Source: DASVFB01 sp963815965 (lineage in GTDB: Bacteria; Actinomycetota; Thermoleophilia; Gaiellales; Gaiellaceae). Taken from it: 64,000 nt of DNA. Below the pieces are notes generated by a model, which worked only from the letters and a program-made list of their open reading frames with translations, was not told where the DNA came from and searched no databases. The stretch covers positions 1-64,000 of the forward strand of contig CAWFIT010000001.1 of the NCBI GenBank assembly GCA_963815965.1, given 5' to 3'. The translations under genes and the position numbers were made by a program. Below, in pieces: positions 34,556 through 42,747 of the stretch (the first letter of the stretch is position 1; the number at the start of each line of letters is the position of its first letter).

Positions 34556-35419
34556 GTGCGAATCGCGACCTGGAATGTCAACTCGGTCAAGCAGCGCGTA
34601 CCGCGGCTGCTGCCTTGGCTGGATGAGCGGCGGCCGGACGTGGTCTGCTTGCAGGAGACCAAGCTCGCAGACGATGCGTTCCTCGACCTGCTCGGCGACG
34701 AGCTCCGAGGTCGGGGGTACGCAGTCGCAGTTCACGGCGAGGCGACGTGGAATGGAGTCGCGATCCTCTCGCGTGTGGGTCTGGATGACGTGGTGGTGGG
34801 ACTCGCCGGTGCGCCGGGCTTCCCGCGTCCAGAGTCGCGCGCAGTGTCTGCTACCTGTCGCGGGATCCGGGTGGTCTCGGTGTACGTACCGAACGGGCGC
34901 GTGCCGGACTCGGAGCACTACCAGTACAAGCTCGCCTGGCTGGCTTCACTGCGGGAGATGGTTGCCGCCGGCCCGGAGGCGACCGTCGTATGTGGCGACA
35001 TGAACATCGCACCGACCGACGACGATGTCTTCGATCCCGGGGCCTACGTCGGGCAGACCCACGTCACTCCCCTCGAGCGGGCGGCCCTTGCCGAGCTCCA
35101 GGCGCTCGGCTTGCGTGACGTCGTGCGCGACCGCTGGCCGAACGAGCGGGTGTTCACGTACTGGGACTACCGGGCGGGCATGTTCCATCAGGACCTCGGG
35201 ATGCGGATCGATCTGGTCTTGGCCAGCGAGACGGTCGCCGGCCGTGTACGCGCGGCGTGGGTGGACCGGCAGGCCCGCAAGGGACGCGGGCCCAGCGACC
35301 ACGCGCCGGTGATCGTCGACATCGACGAGGCGCCGGATGGGGACATCGGGCCAGTCGTGCCGCCGCCCTCCGCCCCGGTGACGACGCTCGGCTCGCCCAA
35401 GCTGCCGCAGTCGCGGTAA
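34556..35419 (+). CDS. xthA: exodeoxyribonuclease III
   Basis: From GTG 34556 the protein has 287 residues. The exonuclease III/AP endonuclease family residues are all visible: Asn7 in IATWNVNSVK, the metal Glu in VVCLQETKLAD, the Tyr in SVYVPNG, Asp/Asn in CGDMNIAP, and the final Asp-His in PSDHAPVIVDID. It removes abasic sites and 3' blocks in base-excision repair. A 25-residue tail rich in Pro is extra. It converges on the LigD polymerase gene with 13 bp between the stops. Confidence 0.93.
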   Translation: MRIATWNVNSVKQRVPRLLPWLDERRPDVVCLQETKLADDAFLDLLGDELRGRGYAVAVHGEATWNGVAILSRVGLDDVVVGLAGAPGFPRPESRAVSATCRGIRVVSVYVPNGRVPDSEHYQYKLAWLASLREMVAAGPEATVVCGDMNIAPTDDDVFDPGAYVGQTHVTPLERAALAELQALGLRDVVRDRWPNERVFTYWDYRAGMFHQDLGMRIDLVLASETVAGRVRAAWVDRQARKGRGPSDHAPVIVDIDEAPDGDIGPVVPPPSAPVTTLGSPKLPQSR

Positions 35420-35432
35420 GGCCACGCGAGCC

Positions 35433-36497
35433 TTACCGCGCGCGGTCACGATCGCGCGAGGGCTGAACGCGCTTTGGCTCTCCCGGCATCTTCGGATAAT
35501 CGGGTGGGTAAGGCATGTCCCCCCGTCCCTCGGAGGCGTCGTTCTCGTACATGTCCAGCAGCGGCTGCAGCGAGTGGACGGCTTCGTCGATCGTCGCGTG
35601 GCGATCGCCGACCTCGGCAAAGCGCGCGGGCATGGTCGCGACCGTGAAGTCCTCAGGCCGGACTTCGGCGAGCTCGTCCCAGGTGACCGGTGCGGAGACC
35701 GGCGCGCCCGCCTTCGGCCGGACGCTGTAGGCCGAGGCGATCGTGCGATCGCGGGCGTTCTGGTTGTAGTCGATGAAGATGCGCTCGCCTCGCTCCTCCT
35801 TCCACCAGTTGGTCGTGACCTGACTCGGTAGACGCCGCTCGAGCTCACGCCCGAAGGCGATCGCGGCGTGGCGAACGTCCGTGAACGTCCAGCGGCGCGC
35901 GATCCGGACATAGATGTGGACACCTCGGCCTCCCGAGGTCTTGGGGAAACCGACATAGCCCAGCTCGTCCAAGAGCACGCGTGCCTCAGCGGCGACCCGA
36001 ACGGCGTCGGCGAAGTCCCTGCCTGGCTGCGGATCCAGGTCGATGCGCAGCTCGTCTGGATGGTCGACATCGTCGCTGCGAACCGGCCACGGATGAAACG
36101 TGATCGTGCCCATCTGGGCCGCCCAAGCGACGACGGCCACCTCCGTAGGGCAGATCTCATCCGCGTGTCGCCCCGACGGGAACTGGATCCGCGCGGTCTG
36201 CACGTAGTCCGGAGCTCCTCTTGGAACGCGTTTTTGAAAGAAGGCGTCGCCGCCACCCTTCTCGCGCGTCGAGACGACGATGCCCGGATGCACGCCCTTG
36301 GGCCAGCGCTCGAGCGTCGTCGGCCGTCGCTTGAGCGCGCGCATGATGCCATCGCCAACCGCGAGGTAGTACTTGACGATGTCGAGCTTGGTGACCGCGC
36401 TCGAGCGCTCGGTCATCGGGAAGATCACGCGACCGGGGCTAGACACGCGCAAATCGCGCCCACCGGCGTCGACGATCATGGCCTCCGATGCGGCCAT
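35433..36497 (-). CDS. ligD: LigD-type polymerase/primase domain protein (NHEJ)
   Basis: The 354-residue protein matches the stand-alone LigD polymerase domain: VVSTREKGGGDAFFQKRVP, the metal-binding Asp pair in DELRIDLDPQPG, then FPKTSGGRGVHIYVRIARRW and the third Asp in RIFIDYNQNARDRT. It adds ribonucleotides or deoxynucleotides at breaks in Ku-dependent end joining. The ligase and nuclease domains of full LigD are absent, and no Ku gene is in the window. It ends with a polar tail PGEPKRVQPSRDRDR. It is convergent with xthA. Confidence 0.9.
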   Translation of the reverse strand: MAASEAMIVDAGGRDLRVSSPGRVIFPMTERSSAVTKLDIVKYYLAVGDGIMRALKRRPTTLERWPKGVHPGIVVSTREKGGGDAFFQKRVPRGAPDYVQTARIQFPSGRHADEICPTEVAVVAWAAQMGTITFHPWPVRSDDVDHPDELRIDLDPQPGRDFADAVRVAAEARVLLDELGYVGFPKTSGGRGVHIYVRIARRWTFTDVRHAAIAFGRELERRLPSQVTTNWWKEERGERIFIDYNQNARDRTIASAYSVRPKAGAPVSAPVTWDELAEVRPEDFTVATMPARFAEVGDRHATIDEAVHSLQPLLDMYENDASEGRGDMPYPPDYPKMPGEPKRVQPSRDRDRAR

Positions 36498-37024
36498 GCC
36501 CGGAGTTCTACACGGGCCGGGTTTATAGCGGGCGAACAGGCTTGTTCTCCGCAGGTTCGTTGTCGATATGTCAACAAACTGCGCGTACAGTGTGCGTACA
36601 GGCTTATCTCTGCACGAGGCGCGTCACGGCAGATTCAACCGCGACCAATGCGGCCCGCAACACCGCACAGGAGTGAGCGTGTGGTCGCCGGCGGACGTCC
36701 CACGTTCCGTCATGGAGCCAAAGGTATCGCCCGAGAGGACGCCGCGGACCGGACAGCACGACAGTAGACGGCGGCGCAGGAATATCGTGGCCTCCCGTTT
36801 CGCCGCCATAGGTGACAACGGACGACAAAGGAGCGACGGTGAGGGCCGACGCGGGCGGAGATGTCGTTCCAGCAGGACGAGCTCGAGCGGCAAAACGAGC
36901 TGGCGACGGCGAAGTGGCCCTCGCGGGGATGGGGACTCATCCGACGTCCTTGCTTGACAACGCGTCGCCCGCCGCGGGAGGATTTGCGCCCGAGTCTTCG
37001 GTGCAAATGCTAAGGAGGTGCGGC
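36498..37024. other. gene-poor region with operator-like repeats
   Basis: No convincing gene. Close to the ligD start are a 14-nt dyad (36534-36547), an inverted GTTG/CAAC pair in TTGTCGATATGTCAACAA (36560-36577) and a direct repeat GCGTACAG at 36583-36590 and 36594-36601. A 50-codon frame at 36861-37013 ends against the next gene's ribosome site, but has no support as a gene. Confidence 0.45.
36534..36547. promoter_or_regulatory. inverted repeat upstream of ligD (possible operator)
   Basis: GAACA-GGCT-TGTTC is a perfect five-base dyad with a four-base spacer, 37 bp upstream of the ligD start. The spacing of GAAC to GTTC is six, not the four of the Gram-positive LexA box, so it is not a canonical SOS site. 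Confidence 0.35.
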
Positions 37025-38566
37025 ATGAGGAAAGGCTTTCCGCGGGCAGCCGCGGCGATTTGGGTGCTGTTGATTGTCCTTCCGGTAGCTGTCGCCTCGG
37101 CGGGGCCGTACACGACGACGTCAGTGAGCCAGGCGTCGAGCACGAGTCCGTTCGCGTCGTGCGACGTCTCTGCGTTCATGTTCCCGGGCGAGGTCAACTG
37201 GGTGAACAGCGAACTCGAGCCGTTTGTCGCGGTCAATCCGCAAAACCCGTCGAACATCATCGGCGTCTACCAGCAGGATCGGTTCAGCTTCGGCGGCGCC
37301 ACCGGTCTGGCTGCGTCCGTGAGCCACGACGGCGGACTCACGTGGAGTACGACGTTTCCGCACTTCACGACCTGCGCCGGCGGAACCGCTGCGAGCCACG
37401 GCGACTACCAGCGCGCGTCCGACCCGTGGGTCACGTTCTCCCCGGACGGCACCGCGTACTTCATCAGCCTCTCGCTCAGTTTCGCCGGCGACGCCTCGCA
37501 GACCGGTAGCGCGATACTCGTCAGCAAATCGACCAACGGCGGCGACACGTGGAGCGACCCCGTGACGCTCGTGCGCAACATCGGCGACGCCGACGTGGCG
37601 CCGTACTTCTTCAACGACAAGGAGTCGATCACCGCCGATCCCCTCGACTCGAATTACGTCTACGCGATCTGGGACCGGGCGCGCAAGCCCGGCGGGTCCG
37701 AGACCCCGAGCGCAGAAAACTCGTTTGCGTTCCGAGGAGACACGCTGTTCGCTCGCACGACCGACGGCGGGAAGACGTGGGAGCCGGCGCGGACGATCTA
37801 CGCACAGACGAAACTCACGGGCACGATCGGCAACGAGATCGCCGTGCTGCCGGACGGAACGCTCGTCGACGTCTTCGACATCCTGCAGGGATCGGGGCAC
37901 AATGAGCCTGGGTATGACACTCAGGTCATGCGCTCGACCGACCACGGTGCCACGTGGTCGGACCCGATCGAGGTTGCGCCGGACCGGTCCGTCGGCACGT
38001 CCGACCCGGACACGGGTCAGCGCATTCGCACCGGCTGCTTCCTGCCGCTGATCGCGGCCGACCTCAACCCGAGCAGCCCGGGCTACGGCAACCTCTACGT
38101 CGTCTGGTGCGACAGTTTCGGCAGCGAGAAGACGAACGGGAAGGTCCACAGCACGATGGTCTTCACGCGGTCGACGGACGGCGGTCTGACCTGGTCGCCA
38201 CTCGCGCGGATCGACAAGTCGGGCGATGCGCCAGCGTTCGTGCCGTCCCTTGCGGTAGCGAGCGACGGCACAGTCGGCGCGACGTACTACGACTTCCGCA
38301 ACAACACGCCGGCGCCCGGCCTGCCGACCGACCAGTGGTTCGTCCACTGCCACCCGACCGCCGACTGCACCAACCCGGCGAACTGGGCCGAGAGCCACGT
38401 GTACGGCCCGTTCAACCTCGAGAACGCGGCGACCGCCGGCGGCTTCTTCCTCGGCGACTATGAAGGCATGACCACGATCGGCACGCACTTCGCGCCCTTC
38501 TTCTCGGCTCCGACGCCGACGGATCCGGACAACACCTACCTGGCAACGCTCACTCCCTCTCCTTGA
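37025..38566 (+). CDS. secreted BNR-repeat (sialidase-like) protein
   Basis: ATG 37025 has TAAGGAGGTG seven bases before it. The 513-residue protein has a signal peptide (AAAAIWVLLIVLPVAVASAG) and a six-bladed sialidase-like propeller with Asp-box/BNR motifs: SHDGGLTWST, STNGGDTWSD, TTDGGKTWEP, STDHGATWSD and STDGGLTWSP. The blades also carry repeated 'VAVNPQNPSNIIGVY' type strands. No catalytic Arg triad or Tyr/Glu pair of true sialidases can be assigned, so it may be a binding or structural exoprotein. A strong hairpin follows. Confidence 0.88.
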   Translation: MRKGFPRAAAAIWVLLIVLPVAVASAGPYTTTSVSQASSTSPFASCDVSAFMFPGEVNWVNSELEPFVAVNPQNPSNIIGVYQQDRFSFGGATGLAASVSHDGGLTWSTTFPHFTTCAGGTAASHGDYQRASDPWVTFSPDGTAYFISLSLSFAGDASQTGSAILVSKSTNGGDTWSDPVTLVRNIGDADVAPYFFNDKESITADPLDSNYVYAIWDRARKPGGSETPSAENSFAFRGDTLFARTTDGGKTWEPARTIYAQTKLTGTIGNEIAVLPDGTLVDVFDILQGSGHNEPGYDTQVMRSTDHGATWSDPIEVAPDRSVGTSDPDTGQRIRTGCFLPLIAADLNPSSPGYGNLYVVWCDSFGSEKTNGKVHSTMVFTRSTDGGLTWSPLARIDKSGDAPAFVPSLAVASDGTVGATYYDFRNNTPAPGLPTDQWFVHCHPTADCTNPANWAESHVYGPFNLENAATAGGFFLGDYEGMTTIGTHFAPFFSAPTPTDPDNTYLATLTPSP

Positions 38567-38574
38567 CGGTGCAT

Positions 38575-38608
38575 CACGGCCCCGGCCACGCAGACGGCCG
38601 GGGCCGTG
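38575..38608 (+). terminator. hairpin terminator after the BNR protein gene
   Basis: CACGGCCCCGGCC and GGCCGGGGCCGTG form a perfect 13-bp stem around an 8-base loop, nine bases after the stop codon. There is no U-tract, as is common in high-GC actinobacteria. Confidence 0.7.
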
Positions 38609-38660
38609 TGCCTCTGCGGCTTCCCGGGGCGAACTGTCTCGAGAGTTCGCCAGAGCTGAG

Positions 38661-38730
38661 ACCGTGCGGTCGTGCAGCCCACGGCTCGGTCGCTTCGACT
38701 CCGCTGCCGCTCTGTCGAGCCGAACCCGAT
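38661..38730 (+). repeat. selC-like dispersed repeat, copy 2
   Basis: Gapless alignment to 16701-16770 with 59 of 70 identical bases. The T arm reads TTCGACTCC, and the acceptor-like strand is degraded (GCCGCTCT). There is no CTTCAAA anticodon loop upstream. Confidence 0.7.
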
Positions 38731-39120
38731 GCGGCGACATGAATTCTGTCCGCGTGCGGGCGGGTCGCCGGCGGCGCTCGGGGACCGACACCTCTGGAGG
38801 GGTCCTGACGCCTCCGGGACCGGCGACGCGCTGAACGTTGCGGCGAGTTCCTAAGAGAGGCCGGCACGCCCGCCACGGAGCGCGTTCTGCCGCCGCCGCT
38901 CGACGCTCCGCCGGACATGGCGGTGCTCGGGCCCATGGCGCAACGACACGGGTTCGACGTCCTCGGTCCGCCAGGCCCGCCTCCCGGCCGATAGCCGCGA
39001 CGGTCACGCAACGAAAACGCACAAGCCCGGCCGCGCTACGCCTTGCCCCACCTCTTGCGCGTAGTCGCGGCCGGGAGCATGTAGATGCTTGACCAGTACG
39101 TCTGGTACTTCAAATGTGAG

Positions 39121-39169
39121 CCACGGCTAGTCGGTTCGACTCCCGCGCCGCTCCGCTGAGCCGGATCCC
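39121..39169 (+). repeat. selC-like dispersed repeat, copy 3
   Basis: CCACGGCT, then GTCGGTTCGACTCC, GCGCCGCTCCGCTGAGCCG and GATCC match copy 1, with one base missing after CGGCT. The acceptor strand GCCGCTCC and the following GCTGAGCCG are identical to copy 1. Confidence 0.7.
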
Positions 39170-39190
39170 ACGCGGCGAGAGGCACCGTGG

Positions 39191-39496
39191 TTACGTGCGC
39201 TTCTCCGTATCTTTGAAACGCGCAATCTGCTCGCTGTCGCGGTACCAGAGGATCGCGAGCACGACCACCAAAAGAATCAGCGAAGCACCGAGAATGCCCC
39301 AGGCGTAGAAGTTGTGCGTCACCGCCAGAACCACGATCAGCGCGGCGATTGCGGCGAAGACCAGGATGGCGGGGAGCCTGCGCACGTGCATCTCACTATG
39401 CGCCCTTCGCACCGCTGTGTCCATGCTCTGAGTCGCCTTCCGCGACGCGTCAGACGCCGACGCACCTGCCCGCTGCACGGCGCGATGCAACGCCAT
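39191..39496 (-). CDS. small two-helix membrane protein
   Basis: From ATG 39496 the protein has 101 residues: an amphipathic, Ala/Arg-rich head (HRAVQRAGASASDASRKATQ), then two membrane helices (LPAILVFAAIAALIVVLAV and YAWGILGASLILLVVVLAIL) and a charged tail. ATG 39424 would give a 77-residue version with the same helices. It is divergent from the dehydrogenase gene by 29 bp. The function is unknown. Confidence 0.6.
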   Translation of the reverse strand: MALHRAVQRAGASASDASRKATQSMDTAVRRAHSEMHVRRLPAILVFAAIAALIVVLAVTHNFYAWGILGASLILLVVVLAILWYRDSEQIARFKDTEKRT

Positions 39497-39525
39497 AACG
39501 TAACCACGGTCGACGGGAGGGAAGC

Positions 39526-40524
39526 ATGAAAGCGGTTGTCCACGACAGGTACGGGCCACCGGAGGTTCTTCGGCTTGACGAGGTCGAGCGGCCGGTGCCT
39601 GAGGACGACGAGGTCCTCGTCAAGATCCATGCCACGACGGTTACCCGGAGTGACTGCGGCGTCCGGGGTGCGCACCCGTTCTTCTCGCGTTTCTTAACCG
39701 GACTCCGACGACCGAAGCGAAGGGTCGTTGGTACGGAACTGGCCGGTGAGGTCGAGGCCGTCGGCTCCGCGGTCACCGAGTTCGCGGTCGGCGACGAGGT
39801 CTTCGGCCTCAATACGGGCGCGCAGGCGGAGTACGTCTGCGTCCGCGAGAGCGGCACGCTGGCGCACAAGCCGGCCGGCATGACCTACCGGGAGGCGGCG
39901 GCGATCTGCGACGGAGCATGCATCGCGCTCGCATGCCTGAGAAAGGCAGGCTCGCTAGAGGGGCGGAGCATCCTCATCTACGGCGCCTCCGGATCAATCG
40001 GAACCGCCGCGGTGCAGCTGGCCAAGTACTTCGGTGCCGACGTCACTGCCGTATGCAACACGAAGAACCTGCAGCTCGTGAGCTCGCTCGGAGCCGACCA
40101 CGTGATCGACTACACGCAGGAGGACTTCACGAGGAACGGCGAGACGTACGCCGTCGTCTTCGACGCGGTCGGCAAGCACTCGTTCAGGCGATGCCGACGC
40201 TCGCTGAAGCCCGGCGGGACGCTCATCGAGACCGACCTCGGGTTCATGTGGCACGTCCCGCCCCTCGTGCTCGCGACTCGGTGGATCGGCGATAAGCGCG
40301 TGACGCTTCCGATCCCGAAGTACACGAAGGAGGAAGTGGTTCTCGCGAAGCAGCTCATCGAGGCGGGGAAGTACCGGCCCGTCATCGACCGGACCTACCC
40401 CCTGGAGGAAGTCGTTGCCGCCACCACGTACGTCGAGAGCGGACAGAAGACTGGAAACGTCGTGCTGACCCTCGACGGGGTCGCCGGCGTGGACCGAGAG
40501 AGGAACCGAGACGCTGAACGATGA
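39526..40524 (+). CDS. MDR-family NAD(P)-dependent alcohol dehydrogenase/quinone oxidoreductase
   Basis: ATG 39526 has GGGAGGG seven bases upstream. The 332-residue protein has a GroES-like domain with GTELAGEVEAVGSAV and a Rossmann domain with ILIYGASGSIGTAAVQLAKY, then LGADHVIDYTQEDF. No zinc-ligand cysteine cluster is present. It is a probable paralogue of 12861-13829: both share the GADHxIDYTQ segment and the RPVxDRTxPLxEV end. Like that protein it probably reduces quinones or enones. Confidence 0.92.
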   Translation: MKAVVHDRYGPPEVLRLDEVERPVPEDDEVLVKIHATTVTRSDCGVRGAHPFFSRFLTGLRRPKRRVVGTELAGEVEAVGSAVTEFAVGDEVFGLNTGAQAEYVCVRESGTLAHKPAGMTYREAAAICDGACIALACLRKAGSLEGRSILIYGASGSIGTAAVQLAKYFGADVTAVCNTKNLQLVSSLGADHVIDYTQEDFTRNGETYAVVFDAVGKHSFRRCRRSLKPGGTLIETDLGFMWHVPPLVLATRWIGDKRVTLPIPKYTKEEVVLAKQLIEAGKYRPVIDRTYPLEEVVAATTYVESGQKTGNVVLTLDGVAGVDRERNRDAER

Positions 40525-40596
40525 GGCTCCGACCGTTAGCCCCCGTGCGCCCATGCCGCCAGCGCGAAGCGCACAGCGGGCGCCTGAAAGACGGGC

Positions 40597-42393
40597 TCAT
40601 CCGGCCACTTCGTCGACGGCCGCGGGATCGTAGGCCTCGACCGCGCGCTCGACCGACGGGTAGAAGCGGTCGGCGCCGATCGCCGCCGTAACGCCTGCGA
40701 GCTCGAACTCGTCCAGCATCCGGTGCCGCAGCCGCGCGACGACGAGCGTGATCCCGGCACGCCTCAGCTCTTCGGCCAGGTCGGCGAGCGCCTCCATCGC
40801 GGTCGAGTCGACGTGCGTGACCGACTCCGCATCGAACACAAGCCAGCGGGTCTCGGTCGGAGCGGCCACGATCGCTTCCTGGATCCGTCCGCTCACGTAG
40901 TTCGCGTTGGCGAAGAAGAGCCGGTCGTCGAGCCGGTAGACGACGACGCCGGGCGTGATCCGCGCCGACGGATGCATCGACACGTCGGCGTAGCGCCCGA
41001 GCTTGTCGACGAAGCCGAGCACGGCGTCGTAGGGCCTGGCGCTGCGGCGCACGGTGTCGATCACCGACAGTCCGACGGCGACGACGATCGCCTGCAGGAC
41101 ACCGAAGATGACGACGCAAGAGGCGGTCACTCCGGCGATCGCGACCTCGACTCGGTCGATCTGGGCGAGTGTGCGCCAGGCGGCGAGGTCGACGAGTCCG
41201 ACGCCCGCGGAGACGATGATCGCGCCCAGCACCGCGGTCGGCAGGTACTGCACCGGCCCGGTCAGGAAAAGCAGGATGCAGACGATCGTCCCGGCCGCGA
41301 ACAGACCAGAGATCTGTGTCCGCACCCCGAGCGAATCGTTGACGGCGGTGCGTGAGCCGGCGGCGCCGATCGAGAAACCCTGCGTGAACCCGGCGGCCGC
41401 GTTCGCGGCGCCCATCGCCAGCAGCTCCTGTGACGCGCGTACGGGCTCGTGGCGGCGGCCGGCGAACGAGCGCGCGGTCAGGATCTCGTCAGCGAACGAG
41501 ACGAGGAACACGCCGAGCGCCGCCGGCGCGAGATGTACGACGTCGTCGAATCCCGGCCGCGGCAGCGTCGGCCGCGGCAGGCCGCTCGGGATCAAGCCGA
41601 CGACCGCGACGCCGTGGCCTGCTAGGTCGAGTGCCCAAGAGACACCGATCGCGCCGACGACGACGACCAGCGCACCGGGGACACGCGGGACGAAGAAGCG
41701 GAACGTGAACAGAACCGCCAGCGCCACGGCGCCGACCACCACCGTCGCGCCGTTTACCGCACCGAGCTCACGGGCGTTCTCGGCCAGCCGATCGAGCGGG
41801 TCGCGGGCGTTGATCGAGAGGCCGAGCAGCTTTCCGATCTGGCCGATCACGAGCACGATCGCAACTCCGTGGATGTAGCCGATGAGCACCGGCCGCGAGA
41901 AGTAGTCGGCGAGCCAGCCGAGCCGCAGCAGGCGCGCGAGCAGAAAGCAGGCGCCGACGAGCAGTGCGAGCATCGACGCGAGCGCGACCGCGTTCGCGCT
42001 GCCCGCGACCGCGAGCGGCAGCACCGCGGCCGCGACGACGGTCGAGACCGATCCTTCCGGGCCGACGACGAGCACACGCGACGAGCCGAGCAGCACGTAG
42101 GCAAGCGAGGGCACAAGTAGCGCGTAGAAGCCGTTTACCGGCGAGAGGCCGGCGAGCTCGCCGTAGGCCATTGCCGACGGGATGCCGACCGTCGCCACCG
42201 TCACCCCGGCGACGAGGTCGCGGCGAGCGCTCGGCGCGCGGTAGCGCGGCAGGTCGGCGGAGAGCGGCAGCGCGCGCGTAAGCAGAGGCTCGGCCCGCGC
42301 CGGCCGGAACGGCGCCCGGTCGCCGTACGCGGTCGCGCCTCCGCGCTCGGAAGCGGCGTTCGCTCCCTGCTCCTTGTCGCCGTCGCGTGCCAT
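40597..42393 (-). CDS. SulP-family anion transporter with STAS domain
   Basis: The 598-residue protein has the SulP membrane domain (about 50-460, ten or more helices) beginning PRYRAPSARRDLVAGVTVAT, then PSAMAYGELAGLSPVNGFYA, and a cytoplasmic STAS domain (about 475-590) with VYRLDDRLFFANANYVSGRI and the STAS loop DAESVTHVDSTAMEALADLA. SulP proteins carry sulfate, bicarbonate or other anions; the substrate is not predictable here. The unusual N-terminal 30 residues are hydrophilic. It is transcribed alone, towards the dehydrogenase. Confidence 0.93.
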   Translation of the reverse strand: MARDGDKEQGANAASERGGATAYGDRAPFRPARAEPLLTRALPLSADLPRYRAPSARRDLVAGVTVATVGIPSAMAYGELAGLSPVNGFYALLVPSLAYVLLGSSRVLVVGPEGSVSTVVAAAVLPLAVAGSANAVALASMLALLVGACFLLARLLRLGWLADYFSRPVLIGYIHGVAIVLVIGQIGKLLGLSINARDPLDRLAENARELGAVNGATVVVGAVALAVLFTFRFFVPRVPGALVVVVGAIGVSWALDLAGHGVAVVGLIPSGLPRPTLPRPGFDDVVHLAPAALGVFLVSFADEILTARSFAGRRHEPVRASQELLAMGAANAAAGFTQGFSIGAAGSRTAVNDSLGVRTQISGLFAAGTIVCILLFLTGPVQYLPTAVLGAIIVSAGVGLVDLAAWRTLAQIDRVEVAIAGVTASCVVIFGVLQAIVVAVGLSVIDTVRRSARPYDAVLGFVDKLGRYADVSMHPSARITPGVVVYRLDDRLFFANANYVSGRIQEAIVAAPTETRWLVFDAESVTHVDSTAMEALADLAEELRRAGITLVVARLRHRMLDEFELAGVTAAIGADRFYPSVERAVEAYDPAAVDEVAG

Positions 42394-42477
42394 CGTCACC
42401 CGCCGCAGCAGACTGACCTTTTCAGAGTGCGGCGCACGCCGCCAGGGCTTCGCTGAACCGCTACGCGAGCGCGACGG

Positions 42478-42633
42478 TCAGCGACCGTCGATTCGGTTCT
42501 TGACTTCGTTCCAGTTCGCCGTCACGAGACCAGCGAGTTCTTCGACCTCTTCATCCGCGGGAAGTCCAATCAGCCAAAGCAGCGCGACCGCCAGTCCTAT
42601 CAAGCCGATTGTGCCGAAGACGATCTCAAGCAT
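42478..42633 (-). CDS. small single-span membrane protein
   Basis: A 51-residue protein: an N-terminal hydrophobic helix (MLEIVFGTIGLIGLAVALLW) then an acidic amphipathic tail (PADEEVEELAGLVTANWNEV) ending KNRIDGR. GAGAAG precedes the ATG at a good distance. Coding-like composition and the helix-plus-acidic-tail design support a real gene. It lies 84 bp upstream of the SulP gene on the same strand and could be co-transcribed with it. Confidence 0.5.
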   Translation of the reverse strand: MLEIVFGTIGLIGLAVALLWLIGLPADEEVEELAGLVTANWNEVKNRIDGR

Positions 42634-42747
42634 TGCTTCTCGATGGTAGCGGCGTAATTTCAGACTCGGGCGGTGATCGCGATCATGGTCAACCGCTAGC
42701 GCCGGTCGACGTCTCTGATCCGAAGGCTCGGTGACTAAGGTGCCCGC

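Larger units (their letters stand above)
38609..39190. other. gene-free region with two more selC-like repeat copies
   Basis: No gene seen. It holds repeat copies at 38661-38730 and 39121-39169. At 38818-38844 a 27-base stretch matches 26 bases of the cyclase gene at 17340-17366, the codons for its TGDALNVAA motif. A CTTCAAA stands at 39108-39114, ahead of the third copy, but 25 rather than 39 bases from the T loop. Confidence 0.5.

Noticed and set aside
36534..36547. LexA/SOS box upstream of ligD
   Set aside because: The Gram-positive consensus needs GAAC and GTTC four bases apart; here they are six apart, so it is listed only as an undefined dyad.
36861..37013. Small gene of 50 codons ahead of the BNR protein
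   Set aside because: The composition becomes Arg/Pro-rich after 20 residues, as in non-coding high-GC DNA, there is no recognisable feature, and the following ribosome site overlaps its stop by chance.
39073..39134. A second complete tRNA-Sec around the third repeat copy
   Set aside because: CTTCAAA is present at 39108-39114, but the distance to the T loop is 25 rather than 39 bases, there is no variable-arm stem, and the upstream GGGAGC does not pair with GCCGCTCC.
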